A stretch of 64,000 nucleotides of DNA, from NCBI RefSeq assembly GCF_027595985.1, contig NC_073304.1, positions 48,091,137 through 48,155,136 of the forward strand. The letters run 5' to 3'. Source of the stretch: Sorex araneus (Eukaryota; Chordata; Mammalia; Eulipotyphla; Soricidae). A program made the position numbers and the translations under genes. Positions 1 through 9,995 of this stretch are shown here, in pieces. A model generated the notes under the pieces. That model did no database searches and was not told where the DNA came from. It was given only the letters and a program-made list of their open reading frames with translations. How positions within the stretch are numbered: the first letter of the stretch is position 1; the number at the start of each line of letters is the position of its first letter.

Positions 1-495
1 AAGATCCGGAGCTGCCGCGCAAGAAATGGACCCTCTGCTCCTAAAGACTATGATCTGAGAGGTCTACTAACCCATTTTGGCACCCAGAGCGGCTTCTTAC
101 AGAAATGCATCTAGACTGTGAACTGAGATAAAATATCAGAAATCCAAAATCCAAAAGATCTCATAGAGTCTTCATTCTCAGCAATGAAAAGAAATTATTA
201 AATGATGCCTTTACAGCAGGCCTGATTGTTGGGGGGAAATTCCAGACAATAATAGTGAGTTTTCTATTGAAATATTGAATGTATTCAAAGTATAGAGAGA
301 ATAAAGTGAAGATCATTACCTACTTAGGTGGGGGGTGAGTGGTAGGGGGGTATATTGGGGTTCTTGGTGGTATAACATGTGCACTGGTGAAGGGATGGGG
401 GGTTTAATCATTATATGTCTGAGACTTAAACCTGAAAGCTTTGGTTTTTTTTTCACGGTGATTCAATAAAATAAAAATTTAATAAATAAATAAAA
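1..495 (+). repeat. Composite L1-tailed non-autonomous retroposon, copy A (5' end at or beyond window edge)
   Basis: Positions about 5-137 match, in direct sense, the 125-bp module that occurs twice at 38405-38529 and 38737-38861 on the other strand (shared landmark 'GGTCTACTAACCCATTTTGG'). A unique middle of about 190 bp follows, then a terminal stretch of about 140 bp matching the 3' end of shrew L1 copies in this window (landmark 'GTGCACTGGTGAAGGGATGG'), ending in an A-rich tail near 475-495. This copy has one module where copy B has two. No coding frame is convincing. The L1-like end implies L1-mediated mobilisation (inference). Confidence 0.7.
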
Positions 496-499
496 TGGC

Positions 500-655
500 T
501 ATTTGTTTGTTTGTTTGGGGACACACCCAGGGCTTACATATGACTCTGTGCTCATGGATCATTCCTGCTCAGGGGACCATATGTGATGCTGGGGATCAAA
601 CCCAGGTGGGCTGTGTGCAAAGAATCTTACGTGCTCTACTATCTCTCTGGTTCCC
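500..655 (-). repeat. Old tRNA-derived SINE, minus strand
   Basis: Reverse-complement SOR-like organisation: T/TTTG-rich end at 500-517, 'CAGGGGACCATATG' core, B-box complement 'GGGATCAAACCCAGG' and a tRNA-head complement ending in 'ATCTCTCTGG'. Diverged from the young copy at 31064, so an old insertion. Confidence 0.75.
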
Positions 656-1124
656 AACCTGTGATGATTAATTTGGCCAATAAGCCATTCAAATAAAGAT
701 AAAGCAATGGAACATACCAGTCTTAGTGAATAATAGGAATAATGCATCAAGTCCCCAGGGATTCTCACATCAATCTAGAAGGACATAAATGAATTATAGT
801 CTTAACTAAATTTATAAATATGCTGAACAGGAACTCTGAGAACATGGAATATAGACTAAGAAAGATATATAAGCAATCCCAATTTCTACTTCTTCCCATT
901 TCATAACTTGGCTCATTTGATATTGCCTAATAAACATCTTTATATTTCCTCCTTTTGTTACTGACCTGCCCAGAACTTTGGAAGATAACACCTCATAGAT
1001 AAATATAAGGTTGCGTGACTCGATACTATTTGGTTCTATGAATGACAAGTGACTTCAAAACAGCAGTATCTAGGAATGCAATGTATTTAAAATGCTAATG
1101 ACACCTGATTTTTTCATTGATCAC
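656..1124. other. No gene seen
   Basis: AT-rich sequence with no long open frame, no recognisable protein motif and no clear repeat. Confidence 0.5.
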
Positions 1125-1240
1125 TAACTGTGTTTTAAGTTTATTGTCTTATTTAAGCTTCAAAACACTTCATAAAATAGGTACTATTTTAATTTTATTT
1201 TATATGTAGGGAAACAAGACAACACATAACTTATCCAAAG
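1125..1240 (-). repeat. MIR fragment, minus strand
   Basis: Follows the reverse complement of MIR: 'CTTCAAAACACTTCATAAAATAGG', then a tri-nucleotide-like ATTTT stretch and 'GGGAAACAAGACAACACATAACTTATCC', echoing MIR's 'gaggaaactgaggc...taacttgccc'. Truncated by the adjoining SINE. Confidence 0.5.
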
Positions 1241-1412
1241 TTTTTTATTTGTCTGTGGAACATGCCCAGCAGTGCTCATGCCTTACACCTGCATCTGTGC
1301 TCAGGAATCACTCCTGGAGTTGCTCAGGAGATCATATGGTACTGGGGATTGAACCAGGGTTGGCCACATGCAAGGCAAGTGCCTTAACCTCTGCAATATC
1401 TCTCTAGTCGCT
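1241..1412 (-). repeat. Old tRNA-derived SINE, minus strand
   Basis: T-rich start, 'TCACTCCTGGAGTTGCTCAGGAGATCATATGG', 'GGGATTGAACCAGG' (B-box complement) and 'GCAAGGCAAGTGCCTTAACC' (anticodon-region complement). It abuts the MIR fragment and may interrupt it. Confidence 0.75.
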
Positions 1413-1680
1413 ACTTAACCATATTTATCAATGTTGTTCTCACATTAAAAATGAAAGCACCTCAATTTAATTAAAAAAATAAAGCGACACCAGAGTGTTC
1501 ATTTTTTGCAGTGTCTGATTTTTCAGACAGCAAAGTATCACAAAACCATAAGAAGTACCTGAGCTATGTATGTGTACCCTCAAATTGATACAAACCAGAT
1601 ATATATATATGGGACAGGGTGAATTGGGACACAATTTTCAGTCCTCTTTCTAGTTGGCAAGTATTTTTTTAAATTATATA

Positions 1681-2030
1681 GACTCTTGGGAATAGCTCGG
1701 TGGCAAAACCACCTGTCTTGTAAATGTGAGAAGATGAATTTCATCCCCAGTGCTGCATATACATGCTGAGCATGTTTCCGGCAACTCTACTGGATGAATT
1801 CCCATAGCCTCTGCTGTACCTCATCCAGGTGTGTGATCCAAACCCCTGATCATAAGCACCACAACTCAAAGCAAAGGTGTGACCTCCAGCAAGCACTGAG
1901 TCAAACGGTAAGTGCTGCCACAGATGTGCGCTCCACCATAAACCCTCTCCTAAGTGTTTGAGCAACATCACTGAGATTGTTCAACACCCCCCCCTCCCGT
2001 TACCACAAAAACAACACAAAGAAAAAGAAA
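1681..2030 (+). repeat. Diverged tRNA-headed SINE relic with long body
   Basis: The head at 1690-1705 has an A-box-like 'TAGCTCGGTGG' and a degenerate B box near 1735-1750. An A-rich, interrupted tail begins around 2003. The body of about 250 bp does not match SOR closely, so this may be an older lineage or two fragments joined. Confidence 0.4.
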
Positions 2031-3421
2031 GGAGAAACATAAGAGACATACTTTGAAAACAATATAAAGAATTGGAGGCATTAAAAAAGAATTAAATGAG
2101 GTCCTTTGGCAAGAAGAGATCGGTCACTCGAAGACAGAGAGTGACGGCATCCCTTCCATGAAAATGCTTAACTTTGGATCTTCTAAGTGGATCACACTGA
2201 CTGCAAAGAAGGACCAAAGATCTCAAGCAAGTTTCTACACCCTCAACATTTTATTTGCAACATGGCTTCTTCCCTTCAAGTTTCCAGTGACTTCATTTGA
2301 GCCATACGGGCAGCACACAGGAGGGAACTGGTCAGTGTGAATTACGTATAGGGAACTGACTCTAGTCCCTGGAATCTTGCCTTTAGTCTGTGGTTTTGTT
2401 TAATAACTGCTGGATCTGGGCTATAAAATCCACCAAAGGCCCAGAACCTCCTATGTCAGCTCCCAGAGTGGTGGCTGTCAGCCCTGAGAGTCTCCAGAAA
2501 GAATTTCAACAATGCAGAACCACCCATAGCTGGAGGCTGTGTTTCCACTGGCACTGAGGACTGGGCACCCTGCTATCCTGTTTCACTCAGCTCGTTACCC
2601 CTGCAAAGAATTTGTCTGACATTTAATAAATCAAAGATTTCCCTATTGCTCTTCAAAACTTAGAGAACTCTTAAAGAATGTCCTTGAGTGTCAAGAAAGT
2701 TAACCATTAAAATCACTGGGGACATTTGAGGAGAAGGAGTAAGAATTTAAGAAAAAAATATTTATGGGTGGATTTATGGATGACACTCATGAAGTGTCAT
2801 ATGACATGATAGAAAGATATCATTTGTCTTGGGAATTTAAACTTTTAGGGATTGTGCCCAATATTTGTAATTCCCAAGTTCAAAATAAAAATCCCCTTTA
2901 ACTTTGGGACTCGATGTGCTAATAAACAGAGGAAAATATTTTCCTTGTTCTTCATTGCCTTCAGCTTGTTTTTAGATGCACTGCATTGCCAGTGTGTGAG
3001 GTAGGGTAAAATATTGTTGCTAATTGTACTATTCTGTGTTGATAACATACCATTTGCTTTAGGTCATATTTTTGCCCCCAGCAACTATTTCTAGCCTATG
3101 GTATCACTCTTACGTGTTACACTTCCAAAAATAAAATAAAAAATTTGCAAAAGTGTGTTTCTAAAATAAGGGAATGACACAAATATTTTGCATTATTCAT
3201 TTACATATCAAATGGAAACAAATCAGTTAATTACAGAGTAAAATGTGCTTTGAAAAGAATTTGACTTAATGACTGATTTAAAAGGTTTATTCTTTCCCCT
3301 AAATAGAGGAAATGTTCACACAAATAAAATTTCCTGCCAATTACTGTAAAGAAAATGAAATGTGTTTATTAATGTGAAATCCAATTACTATAATATTTAG
3401 CAATGTGAGTAGTTAAAAATG
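2031..3421. other. No gene seen
   Basis: Non-repetitive AT-rich sequence. Short open frames occur on both strands (for example 2158-2340 plus, 2845-3048 minus) but none has a recognisable domain, splice context or codon pattern. Confidence 0.5.
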
Positions 3422-3560
3422 AATTTGGACACTGAGGTAATGGCTCACAACATTGGATCTTCTGCTTTGCATATGAGAGGCATCACCAGGAGTCTCCTAC
3501 TCCCGACCTGTCTTTACCGCTGCCAAGGGTGACACCTTCCCTTCAATTTAAGAAAAAATA
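3422..3560 (+). repeat. Possible ancient tRNA-derived SINE fragment
   Basis: 'GGTAATGGCTCACAAC', 'CTTCTGCTTTGCATATGAG' and an A-rich end at 3550-3562 resemble the older SINE heads in this window. No TSD is evident. Confidence 0.3.
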
Positions 3561-4224
3561 ATAAGGAATGAATCGGGCCATTCCATTGCATACAGCTGCC
3601 TCAGTCTTTTCCTCAAGCCACTCAAATAAGGGGCTCACTTTTCATCCTCTTTAGGTCACCCTGTATGCGCAACATCAGAATGAATTGCTAACAACTTAAA
3701 AGTATTCTAACTTGTCACAGCCAAAGTGGCAAGAGTCATTGCTCATTGTTTGGCCTTTCTCTCTAGATTCTGTGTCCAGATTGGATCTTAAGTACAAATA
3801 AGTGGAATTTGAGCAGCATTTTCCAGTTCTTAACCACAGGCATTACCTCAGATACTTCACAAAAACAACACAGCCCTCCTCCCCAAACAATCTTCGATAC
3901 CAGTTCAACAACATCACATAACAAGTTACCTCTCGTGGCTCAGAACAGGCCCATTGCACATCACCACTCAGAAAAACGGCCAACTTTATGAAAATTGGGC
4001 CGGATGGGAGTGGCAAGGGGGGGAGGGTGTCAAAGAGAACTCAGACCCTACAGTGGGGGTAGACAGGAGGAAGTCGACTCAATGATCCCTGCCATCTTCA
4101 CCTCGTGTGTTCTGCAGATGTGAACATACACAGATCTGAGTGAAAAGCCAGGTACAACCAAAGAAACTCTGACATATTCTATAGTAGGAAGGAATATTTT
4201 ACCAGACAGAGGTTATTGGGTAGG
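3561..4224. other. No gene seen
   Basis: Unique-looking sequence; includes a G-rich patch at 4011-4027. No supported coding region. Confidence 0.5.
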
Positions 4225-4425
4225 ATTATTTGTTTTGTTGAGTGATTAGTGTGTATGATGCGAGGCATGTTCCTAAGTGTCTTGTGAGCATTTTAAATTT
4301 GTATTGCATTCTTATGTCTTGCACAAACTTGCAAAGTACATAGCATTATTTTATTTTTTATAATCAATTAAAGAATACAAGGTAACTGAGTCAGTCATAA
4401 AGAAGTAGCTTGCCCTAATCTTCTT
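4225..4425 (-). repeat. MIR, minus strand
   Basis: 'GCGAGGCATGTTCCTAAGTG' recalls MIR's 'gccaggcactgttctaagcg'. It is followed by a decayed ATTTT core and 'AAGAATACAAGGTAACTGAGTCAGTC...AAGTAGCTTGCCC', the complement of the MIR centre. Confidence 0.6.
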
Positions 4426-4490
4426 ACCCCCAGCTTTACTGAGTTCTAATAGTTATATAACATTGTGTTTTAAGTTGTACAGTGTCATGG

Positions 4491-4491
4491 C

Positions 4492-4522
<31 letters not shown>

Positions 4523-4528
4523 ACACAT
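4491..4528. repeat. (CA)n microsatellite
   Basis: Near-perfect CA dinucleotide run with one TA interruption near its 3' end. Confidence 0.95.
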
Positions 4529-4721
4529 GATTAACCCAATAAGATTACTTATGGCATCTCTTTAAATTCTAAAGTTAGAACTCAAACTCAGTTTAGCTGC
4601 AGTGAATAGTTCTCGGTAACTACTTACAGTGTCTTGTGATGAAGTTTACTTACATTGCTTAAGGAAGTAAAAATGCTTCAAACAGTTTTCTTAATGTATG
4701 ACTTTAAAAACTGAACAGCCC

Positions 4722-4916
4722 CCGGAGCCCACCAATGTGGCTCAGTGATGGAGTGTTTGTCCTGCATGTGTGACACCACAGGCTCAGTCCCCAGCCTATA
4801 CCACTAAGTATAACCACTGGCTCTGTTGCTGTGACCCTCAGCACCATGAGTATGTAACTCCCAGTCATCTCAGTAACAACCACAGGAGGGAAGGAAGGGA
4901 TGGAAATAAAAATGAA
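4722..4916 (+). repeat. Old tRNA-derived SINE, plus strand
   Basis: A-box-like 'TGTGGCTCAGTGATGG', anticodon region 'GTCCTGCATGTGTGAC', B-box-like 'GGCTCAGTCCCC', and an A-rich end 'GGAAATAAAAATGAAC'. The middle is extended compared with SOR. Confidence 0.6.
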
Positions 4917-5106
4917 CAACCAAGCATCTTTATGCCAAAGGAATCTTTGCCAGTTCCTGGGCTCATGTATTTCAGAACAATACAGGGTTCACACACAGGA
5001 CAAAGCTAATTCCCTTCTTCTTATTTGAAAAACCACTATTCTTACCATAAAACACTCAGCAGAGAGTCTCTGAGAAAAAAATTAGAGAAGAAACTTAGAG
5101 TTCTAG

Positions 5107-5258
5107 GGGGTCGAGCAATAGAACAGAGGGTAGGGCATTTGCCTTGCATGTGGCCGACCCAGGTTTGATTCTTAGCACCTCCAGGAGTAATTCCTGAGTG
5201 CATGAGCCAGGAGTAACCCCTGTGCATCGCCGGGTGTGACCCAAAAACCAAAATAAAA
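5107..5258 (+). repeat. SOR-type SINE, plus strand, internally deleted
   Basis: Head 'GGGGTCGAGCAATAG' through 'GCCTTGCATGTGGCCGACC' and B box 'GGTTTGATTC', end 'CATCGCCGGGTGTGACCC' plus A-rich tail. About 27 bp containing the usual 'CCCATATGGTCCC' core are missing at about 5180. It is bounded by a 13-bp TSD TAGAGTTCTAGGG at 5096-5108 and 5259-5271. Confidence 0.92.
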
Positions 5259-5309
5259 TAGAGTTCTAGGGCATGAAGAAGACATATGCATTTGAACATC
5301 ACATTCATT

Positions 5310-5455
5310 TATCAGTTGGAAGACTAAAGTTCAGAGAGGCTGATTGTAACAGGTAACACATAACTAGTTATGCATAGGTAGCAGGTAACTAGCAACACAT
5401 GGATAACTAGTGCAAAACTAGTGTTAAAGCCCTAGGTTTTTGCCTGCATTCTTTT
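5310..5455 (-). repeat. MIR fragment with local short repeats
   Basis: 'GAAGACTAAAGTTCAGAGAGGCTG' matches the complement of the MIR centre. 'GGTAACACATAACTAG' and related 'GGTAACTAGCAACACATGG', 'GATAACTAG' follow, a small degenerate tandem patch at 5351-5420. Confidence 0.45.
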
Positions 5456-6426
5456 AGTTATATAAAGCTGCCTCCAAATCCATGCTTTTAAAATTTCTTT
5501 TCCAGTGTTCTTAAAAATATAAAGAATTAATATTCATTTATTTAAGAAAATTTGTCTAAATTAACTTTTGCATCTATTACAGACATTAGTAAATGGTAAC
5601 ATGCTTGGATTTCCCAAGGGTGGTTGAATTTCATGAGTTTTACATTTCCAATGAAGGAGTCAGACTTGGTAATTTCATTTTCATGGGCTAAAAGCTCTGA
5701 TTAGGTCTTTGCAAATAATTGATTTTGAGAATAGGGGCTAGAAATAATTCGGAGATGATAAGCATTCTTTTATTTATTTAAATAAACATATTTTCCAAGC
5801 TTCTTTTGTTTAAGGCAGCTGGCTAAGTACGGGTCATACAAATATAAAATAATTCCTTCTCTTTAGGGATAATTTTCTCTGTCTTATTAGCAAAGATCAT
5901 CTTACTACTCTTAAATTGGGTTGATATCTCCCAAGGTGCATTAAAAGTATTATTTGTGATATGCCACCTGACTCAATGGTAATAGACAAGCACTAGACAA
6001 AAGCATAAGAACATAGATAAGAACAGAGAAAAGGTTGTGCACTCTTCTCTATGTGTTTTAGAAAGACAAGCAGTTCACAAATTTATATTTAGTGGATGGT
6101 TAAATATGAAGTTAGGCTTGTGTAATAATTCTCCATGAGCCACTGGCAGGATGCACAGCCATGCTTTGTAAACTTCCTGCCACAATATTTCTATAGCCTG
6201 AGGGTACAGATGTTTAAAAGTACAGATAATATGGATCAGCAATTTCCATTCTCCATCTAGGGAACTTCCCTACTTATCATTGTGTTCTTTTAGATGATTC
6301 ACTTAAATGTATCTTTTACAAGGGAATGGATAGATAATTCATAATTTTATTATGCTAACTGTGCATAGTGTTATTTTTTCTAAGCAATTTCACTCTAGGT
6401 ATATACATTAAAAGTTGGTGAAAGGG
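5456..6426. other. No gene seen
   Basis: AT-rich, unique-looking sequence with no credible open frame or repeat signature. Confidence 0.5.
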
Positions 6427-6557
6427 TCCAGGGAGATGACTCAGAGGGCTGGAGCATATGCTTTGCATATGGAAGCCCTAGGGTTAAGTTCTAATACCAC
6501 ACGGTCCCCAAGCACTGCTGGGAATGGCCCTCCAAAACAAACAAACAAACAAAAAAC
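6427..6557 (+). repeat. Old tRNA-derived SINE, plus strand
   Basis: Head 'GGGAGATGACTCAGAGGGCTGG', anticodon region 'ATGCTTTGCATATGG', and tail of CAAA repeats (6535-6555). Shorter than SOR: the tail follows directly after 'CACTGCTGGGAATGGCCC'. Confidence 0.75.
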
Positions 6558-6834
6558 TAACAGATTGGCTAGGGTTGTTAGCATTCATATTGTTTACTTT
6601 AAAATGTTTTGTTTGCTTAATGAGATCCAAATATAGAATAAAGTTCAATGCAATATACTTTGGATTCTAGGGTTGAAAACTTATACATGTAAATGACAAT
6701 AGGCATTTTATTATATTGTATTTAATGGGTTTAATTTTCTTATTTACATAGGTCAAAGTCATATAGTAATCACAAATTGGGTCTAGCTGATTAAATTTCT
6801 GATCATTTGATTTTCCATCTTTTAAAGTTTTGTT

Positions 6835-7030
6835 GGAATAAGCAATATAAAATAAATGTGTTATGTGCTCAAGGGGGACACGTCGGGATTGAGAGCGGGA
6901 ACTGGAATATTGGTAAAGGGAAGGTCACGCTGGTGGTGTTGGAACACTAAATGGTTGAACAACTGTATAATGAACAACTTTGTAAATCAGAGTGTTTTAA
7001 ATAAAATCAATTAAATGTCAAAAATATATA
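6835..7030 (+). repeat. L1-like 3'-end family 2, copy A
   Basis: Shares 'AAGCAATATAAAATAAA', 'TGGTGTTGGAA' and 'GAACAACTTTGTAAA' with the copies at 46030-46350 and 61880-62160, ending in 'AATAAAATCAATTAAATG'. The common 3' edge and A-rich end suggest a retroposed LINE 3' UTR of a subfamily different from the main shrew L1 here. Class not established. Confidence 0.5.
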
Positions 7031-7059
7031 AATAAAATGTTTGTAAAAACATGGCATTA

Positions 7060-7304
7060 CTGGAGCTATAGCACAGCGGGCAAGGTATTTGCCTTGCACG
7101 CGGCTGACCCGGATTTGATTCCTCCGTCCCTCTCGGAGAGCCCAGCAAGCTACTGAGAATATCCTGCCCACTTAGCAGAACCTGGCAAGCTACCCATGGT
7201 GTATTCTATATGCCAAAAACAGTAACAAGTCTCACAATGGAAAGGTTACTGGTGCCCGCTCAAGCAAATCGATGAACAACGGGATGACAGTGCTACAGTG
7301 CTAC
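7060..7304 (+). repeat. RTE-tailed SINE with SOR-like head, plus strand
   Basis: Three parts are visible. The head at 7060-7125 is SOR-like: A box 'TAGCACAGCGGG', 'TTTGCCTTGCACGCGGC', degenerate B box 'GGATTTGATTCC'. The middle at 7126-7238 is specific to this family ('CTCTCGGAGAGCCCAGCAAGC', 'GGCAAGCTACCCATGG', 'TATATGCC'). The 3' part at 7240-7286 runs through 'GGTTACTGGTGCCCGCTC' and 'AACAACGGGATGAC', matching the last bases of the RTE LINE at 35520-35577. It ends not in poly(A) but in two 8-bp units (AGTGCTAC). Confidence 0.85.
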
Positions 7305-7525
7305 TTATTGTTCTGTCTCATTACTCTCTAATTAAAGCAAATTATTATTTACTTTTTAATTTTAATTCAAACATATGCAACTATGTTCATATTACAAACA
7401 GTAAATATCAAAATTTATTAGTTAAAATAAATCATGTTAAAATGACATGTTTAATAGGTAGTTGAGCTTTAACATCCGCAACTTCAACCTGTATGTGTGG
7501 GCTATAGTTTATTCGCTTCATAAAA

Positions 7526-7690
7526 TTGCCTTACATGCCTGTCAAGCTACCAAGAGTATCTCACAGAGCCTGGCAAGCTACCCGTGGCATATTGGATATG
7601 CCAAAAACACTAACAAATAAATCTCACAATGAGAGATGTTACTGTGCCATCAATGAGCAACAGGATGACAGTGACAGAGTGGCAGTGACA
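7526..7690 (+). repeat. RTE-tailed SINE, plus strand, lacking head
   Basis: Contains only the family-specific middle ('GCTACCAAGAGTATCTCACAGAGCC', 'GGCAAGCTACCCGTGG', 'GGATATGCC') and the RTE-like end 'GAGCAACAGGATGACAGTGACAG'. Its tail is a degenerate AGTGAC repeat. Confidence 0.8.
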
Positions 7691-7977
7691 TAAATGTAAT
7701 ATTGCTTTTTGAATGAAAAGAGAAGAAAGCAAAAGAATCAAAAAAAGAGAGAGAAAATTAGAACAACAAGTTCTAGGACAGTAAATTACTGGGCAATAGA
7801 AAGGAGCAGAGTTAGCATCTGAGTTTTCCAAGGTAAAAAATTCTCATAATATTAAAAGGAAAAAAGGAGTAAGAGAGGAGGAAAATAATAGCGGACTCCT
7901 AGGCCAGCCTCCAGAGAAATTGATTTAGTAGATCTGGAACTGATAAATATGCATTTAAGAAAGCTTTTCATCATCAA
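7691..7977. other. No gene seen; A-rich patches
   Basis: Purine-rich tracts (7718-7770, 7850-7890) but no gene or clear repeat. Confidence 0.5.
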
Positions 7978-8088
7978 GACTGGGAAGATAGCTCAAAGGG
8001 CTAGAGTCCCAGCTTTGATCCCTGGCACTGCATGGGAGTGATCTGCAAGTACTGAGTTAGGCTAAAAAAAAGACAAAAAACAAAAAAT
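7978..8088 (+). repeat. Short tRNA-derived SINE with perfect TSD
   Basis: A 111-bp element: A-box-like 'GATAGCTCAAAGGG', B box 'GCTTTGATCCC', then 'CTGGCACTGCATGG' and an A-rich tail. The anticodon-arm segment between the boxes is shortened relative to SOR. Perfect 14-bp TSD CTTTTCATCATCAA at 7964-7977 and 8089-8102 shows these are true insertion boundaries. Confidence 0.85.
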
Positions 8089-8129
8089 CTTTTCATCATC
8101 AAAAACTTCAAGTGTGCAGAAAAATAGTC

Positions 8130-8301
8130 TTTTTTTGCTTTTTGGGTCACACCCGGCGATGCACAGGGGTTACTCCTGGTTCTACACTGAGGAATTACTC
8201 CTGGTGGTGCTCAGGGGACCATATGGGATGCTGGGATTTGAACCCGGGTTGGCCGCGTGCAAGGCAAATGCCCTACCCACTGTGCTATCTCTCCAGCCCC
8301 C
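8130..8301 (-). repeat. SOR SINE, full-length, minus strand
   Basis: T-rich start and 'GCTTTTTGGGTCACACCC' through 'ATCTCTCCAGCCCC', closely matching the young copy at 31064. Short flanking GAAAAATA at 8119-8126 and 8304-8311 is a likely TSD remnant. Open frames across it are properties of the SINE, not genes. Confidence 0.93.
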
Positions 8302-8414
8302 CTGAAAAATATACTTTAAAAAATCTTGAAATCCTCATAACTGAGATCAAACAATATTAACATTTTATAATATTTGCTTACTTATTCTGAAGTATTTTAT
8401 GTTATTTCACATTT

Positions 8415-8563
8415 TGATTTTGGGGCCAAATGTGGTGGTGCTCAGAGCTTAGTCCTAGCTTTGCATTTAGGGATCACTCTTGGCAGAGCTCAGGGATAAT
8501 ATGGTGTGCTAGGAATTGAACTGCCTAGTCACATGCAAGGCAAGCACCTTATCTCTCTGGCCC
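8415..8563 (-). repeat. Old tRNA-derived SINE, minus strand
   Basis: 'GTGGTGGTGCTCAGAGC', 'GGAATTGAACTGCC', 'CATGCAAGGCAAGCACC' and 'ATCTCTCTGGCCC' are diverged SOR-like landmarks. Confidence 0.78.
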
Positions 8564-8989
8564 GTATTTTAAAGACAATCCTAAATATCACAATATTTAT
8601 TATTAAATACTTTTATGTGTATTCTTAGAAACTGGCACTTTTGCCTGATGGCTCTGGGGTACCACCAGGTCGAGGCATCTGTCGTCCCTTACTCCCCACC
8701 CGAATAAACAGAATTTCATTTACATAACAAGATACAAGTATTACAACTAACAAAATTAACCAGTCCTCAATCTTTTAAATTTCCTCTTTACCTCAAAATG
8801 CCTTCTGATTATTAGTTTGTCAGAATCTAGGCCAGAACAAGTTTCATGCATTGCCTTTACATCTTATAGGAGTTAGTTTAGTTTTCTAATGAAGAACTGC
8901 ACATTCACCTGGTAATCACTATTAACCAATGCCTCTATCAGAATGGCCTTTTTGGTTTTTATAAGACAATTCCAAATTAGAAAGGATTT

Positions 8990-9180
8990 TAGGGTCAGCC
9001 GAGTGACTCAATGTCAGAGGGTATGTGTGAGGCGCTGAGGTTCTGGTGCCAGCATAGAAAAACGTAAAGCTTTTGGGACAGAGAGAAAGCTCAATGGTGA
9101 AGCATCTGCCTTGCAGGCATGAGCCCACAAGTCCAGTCCCGTCCCCGCAACACATGCTGGGTGTTGTCCTGGTCCAGATA
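8990..9180 (+). repeat. Two adjoining old tRNA-headed SINE fragments
   Basis: Fragment 1 (8990-9060) has 'AGTGACTCAATGTCAGAGGG'. Fragment 2 (9075-9180) has 'GAGAGAAAGCTCAATGG', 'CTGCCTTGCAGGCATGAGCC' and 'CAAGTCCAGTCCC'. Boundaries approximate. Confidence 0.5.
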
Positions 9181-9459
9181 CAGTATAGTCTGGTTTTTCA
9201 CTGCCCTAAGGGTTTACCAGACCTGGTTTTCATTAGAGATTCTCAGTAGGATGTCACAGAGTTGCTTAGATTAGAACTCAAAGCAGACAAGAAACTGTAA
9301 TCCTAAAATTAGTGAAAAATTTCTACCATCTTTTCCCAAAATATTCCTGTGGTTAAAAAATTTTCTCTTCAAGTGACTCAGGAAATAACACAAATGACAT
9401 TACACAATCACACACATACACATACACACAGACTAAGACTCTGATGTTGCTCAATTTTT
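9181..9459. other. No gene seen
   Basis: Unique-looking sequence; a degenerate CA run lies at 9407-9430. Confidence 0.5.
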
Positions 9460-9977
9460 TTTTTATTGAATCACTGTGAGATAAAGTTACAAAGCTTTCA
9501 TGTTTGAGCTTCAGTCATACAATGATCAAACACCCATCCCTCTACCAGTGCATATTTTCCACTACCAATGTCCCCAGTGTTCACCCCCCCATCCCAACCC
9601 TCCCCCTACCTCTATGGCAGACAATTTCCCCTATAATCTCTCTACTTTGGGGCATTATGGTTTGAAATATAGATACTGAAAGGCTATCCTATTTGGTTCT
9701 TTATCTACTTTCAGCACACATCTTCCATCCTGAATGACCCCTCCAACCATGACTGACTTAGTGATCCCTTCTCTATTCCAGCTGCCTTCTCCCCCAGCTC
9801 ATGAATCAGGCTACCAACCATGGAGCAATATTCCTGGCCCTTGTATCTACTGTCCTTGGGTGTCAGTCTCATATTATGTTATTCTATACTCCACAAATTA
9901 GTGCAGTCATTCTGTGTCTGTCCCTCTCTTTCTGACTTATTTCATTTAGCATGATACCTTCCATGACCATCCACTTA
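9460..9977 (-). mobile_element. 5'-truncated shrew L1, minus strand
   Basis: Read on the minus strand, this begins in the decayed C-terminal coding end of L1 ORF2 (residues like 'ERERDRHR' near 9935), continues through a G-rich 3' UTR tract (complement at 9575-9610) and ends in poly(A) (T run at 9456-9465). An 18-bp imperfect TSD (16 of 18 identical) lies at 9442-9459 and 9978-9995, beginning TGATGTTGC. Typical 5'-truncated target-primed insertion. Confidence 0.88.
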
Positions 9978-9995
9978 TGATGTTGCCAAATTTTT

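Noticed and set aside
8112..8360. Recurrent 60-110 codon frames with 'HPAMHRGYSWL', 'GMLGFEPG' or similar (also at 11938, 26779, 28396, 31052, 36973, 54323, 57025)
   Set aside because: All coincide with minus-strand-type SOR SINEs; the shared peptides come from the shared SINE sequence.
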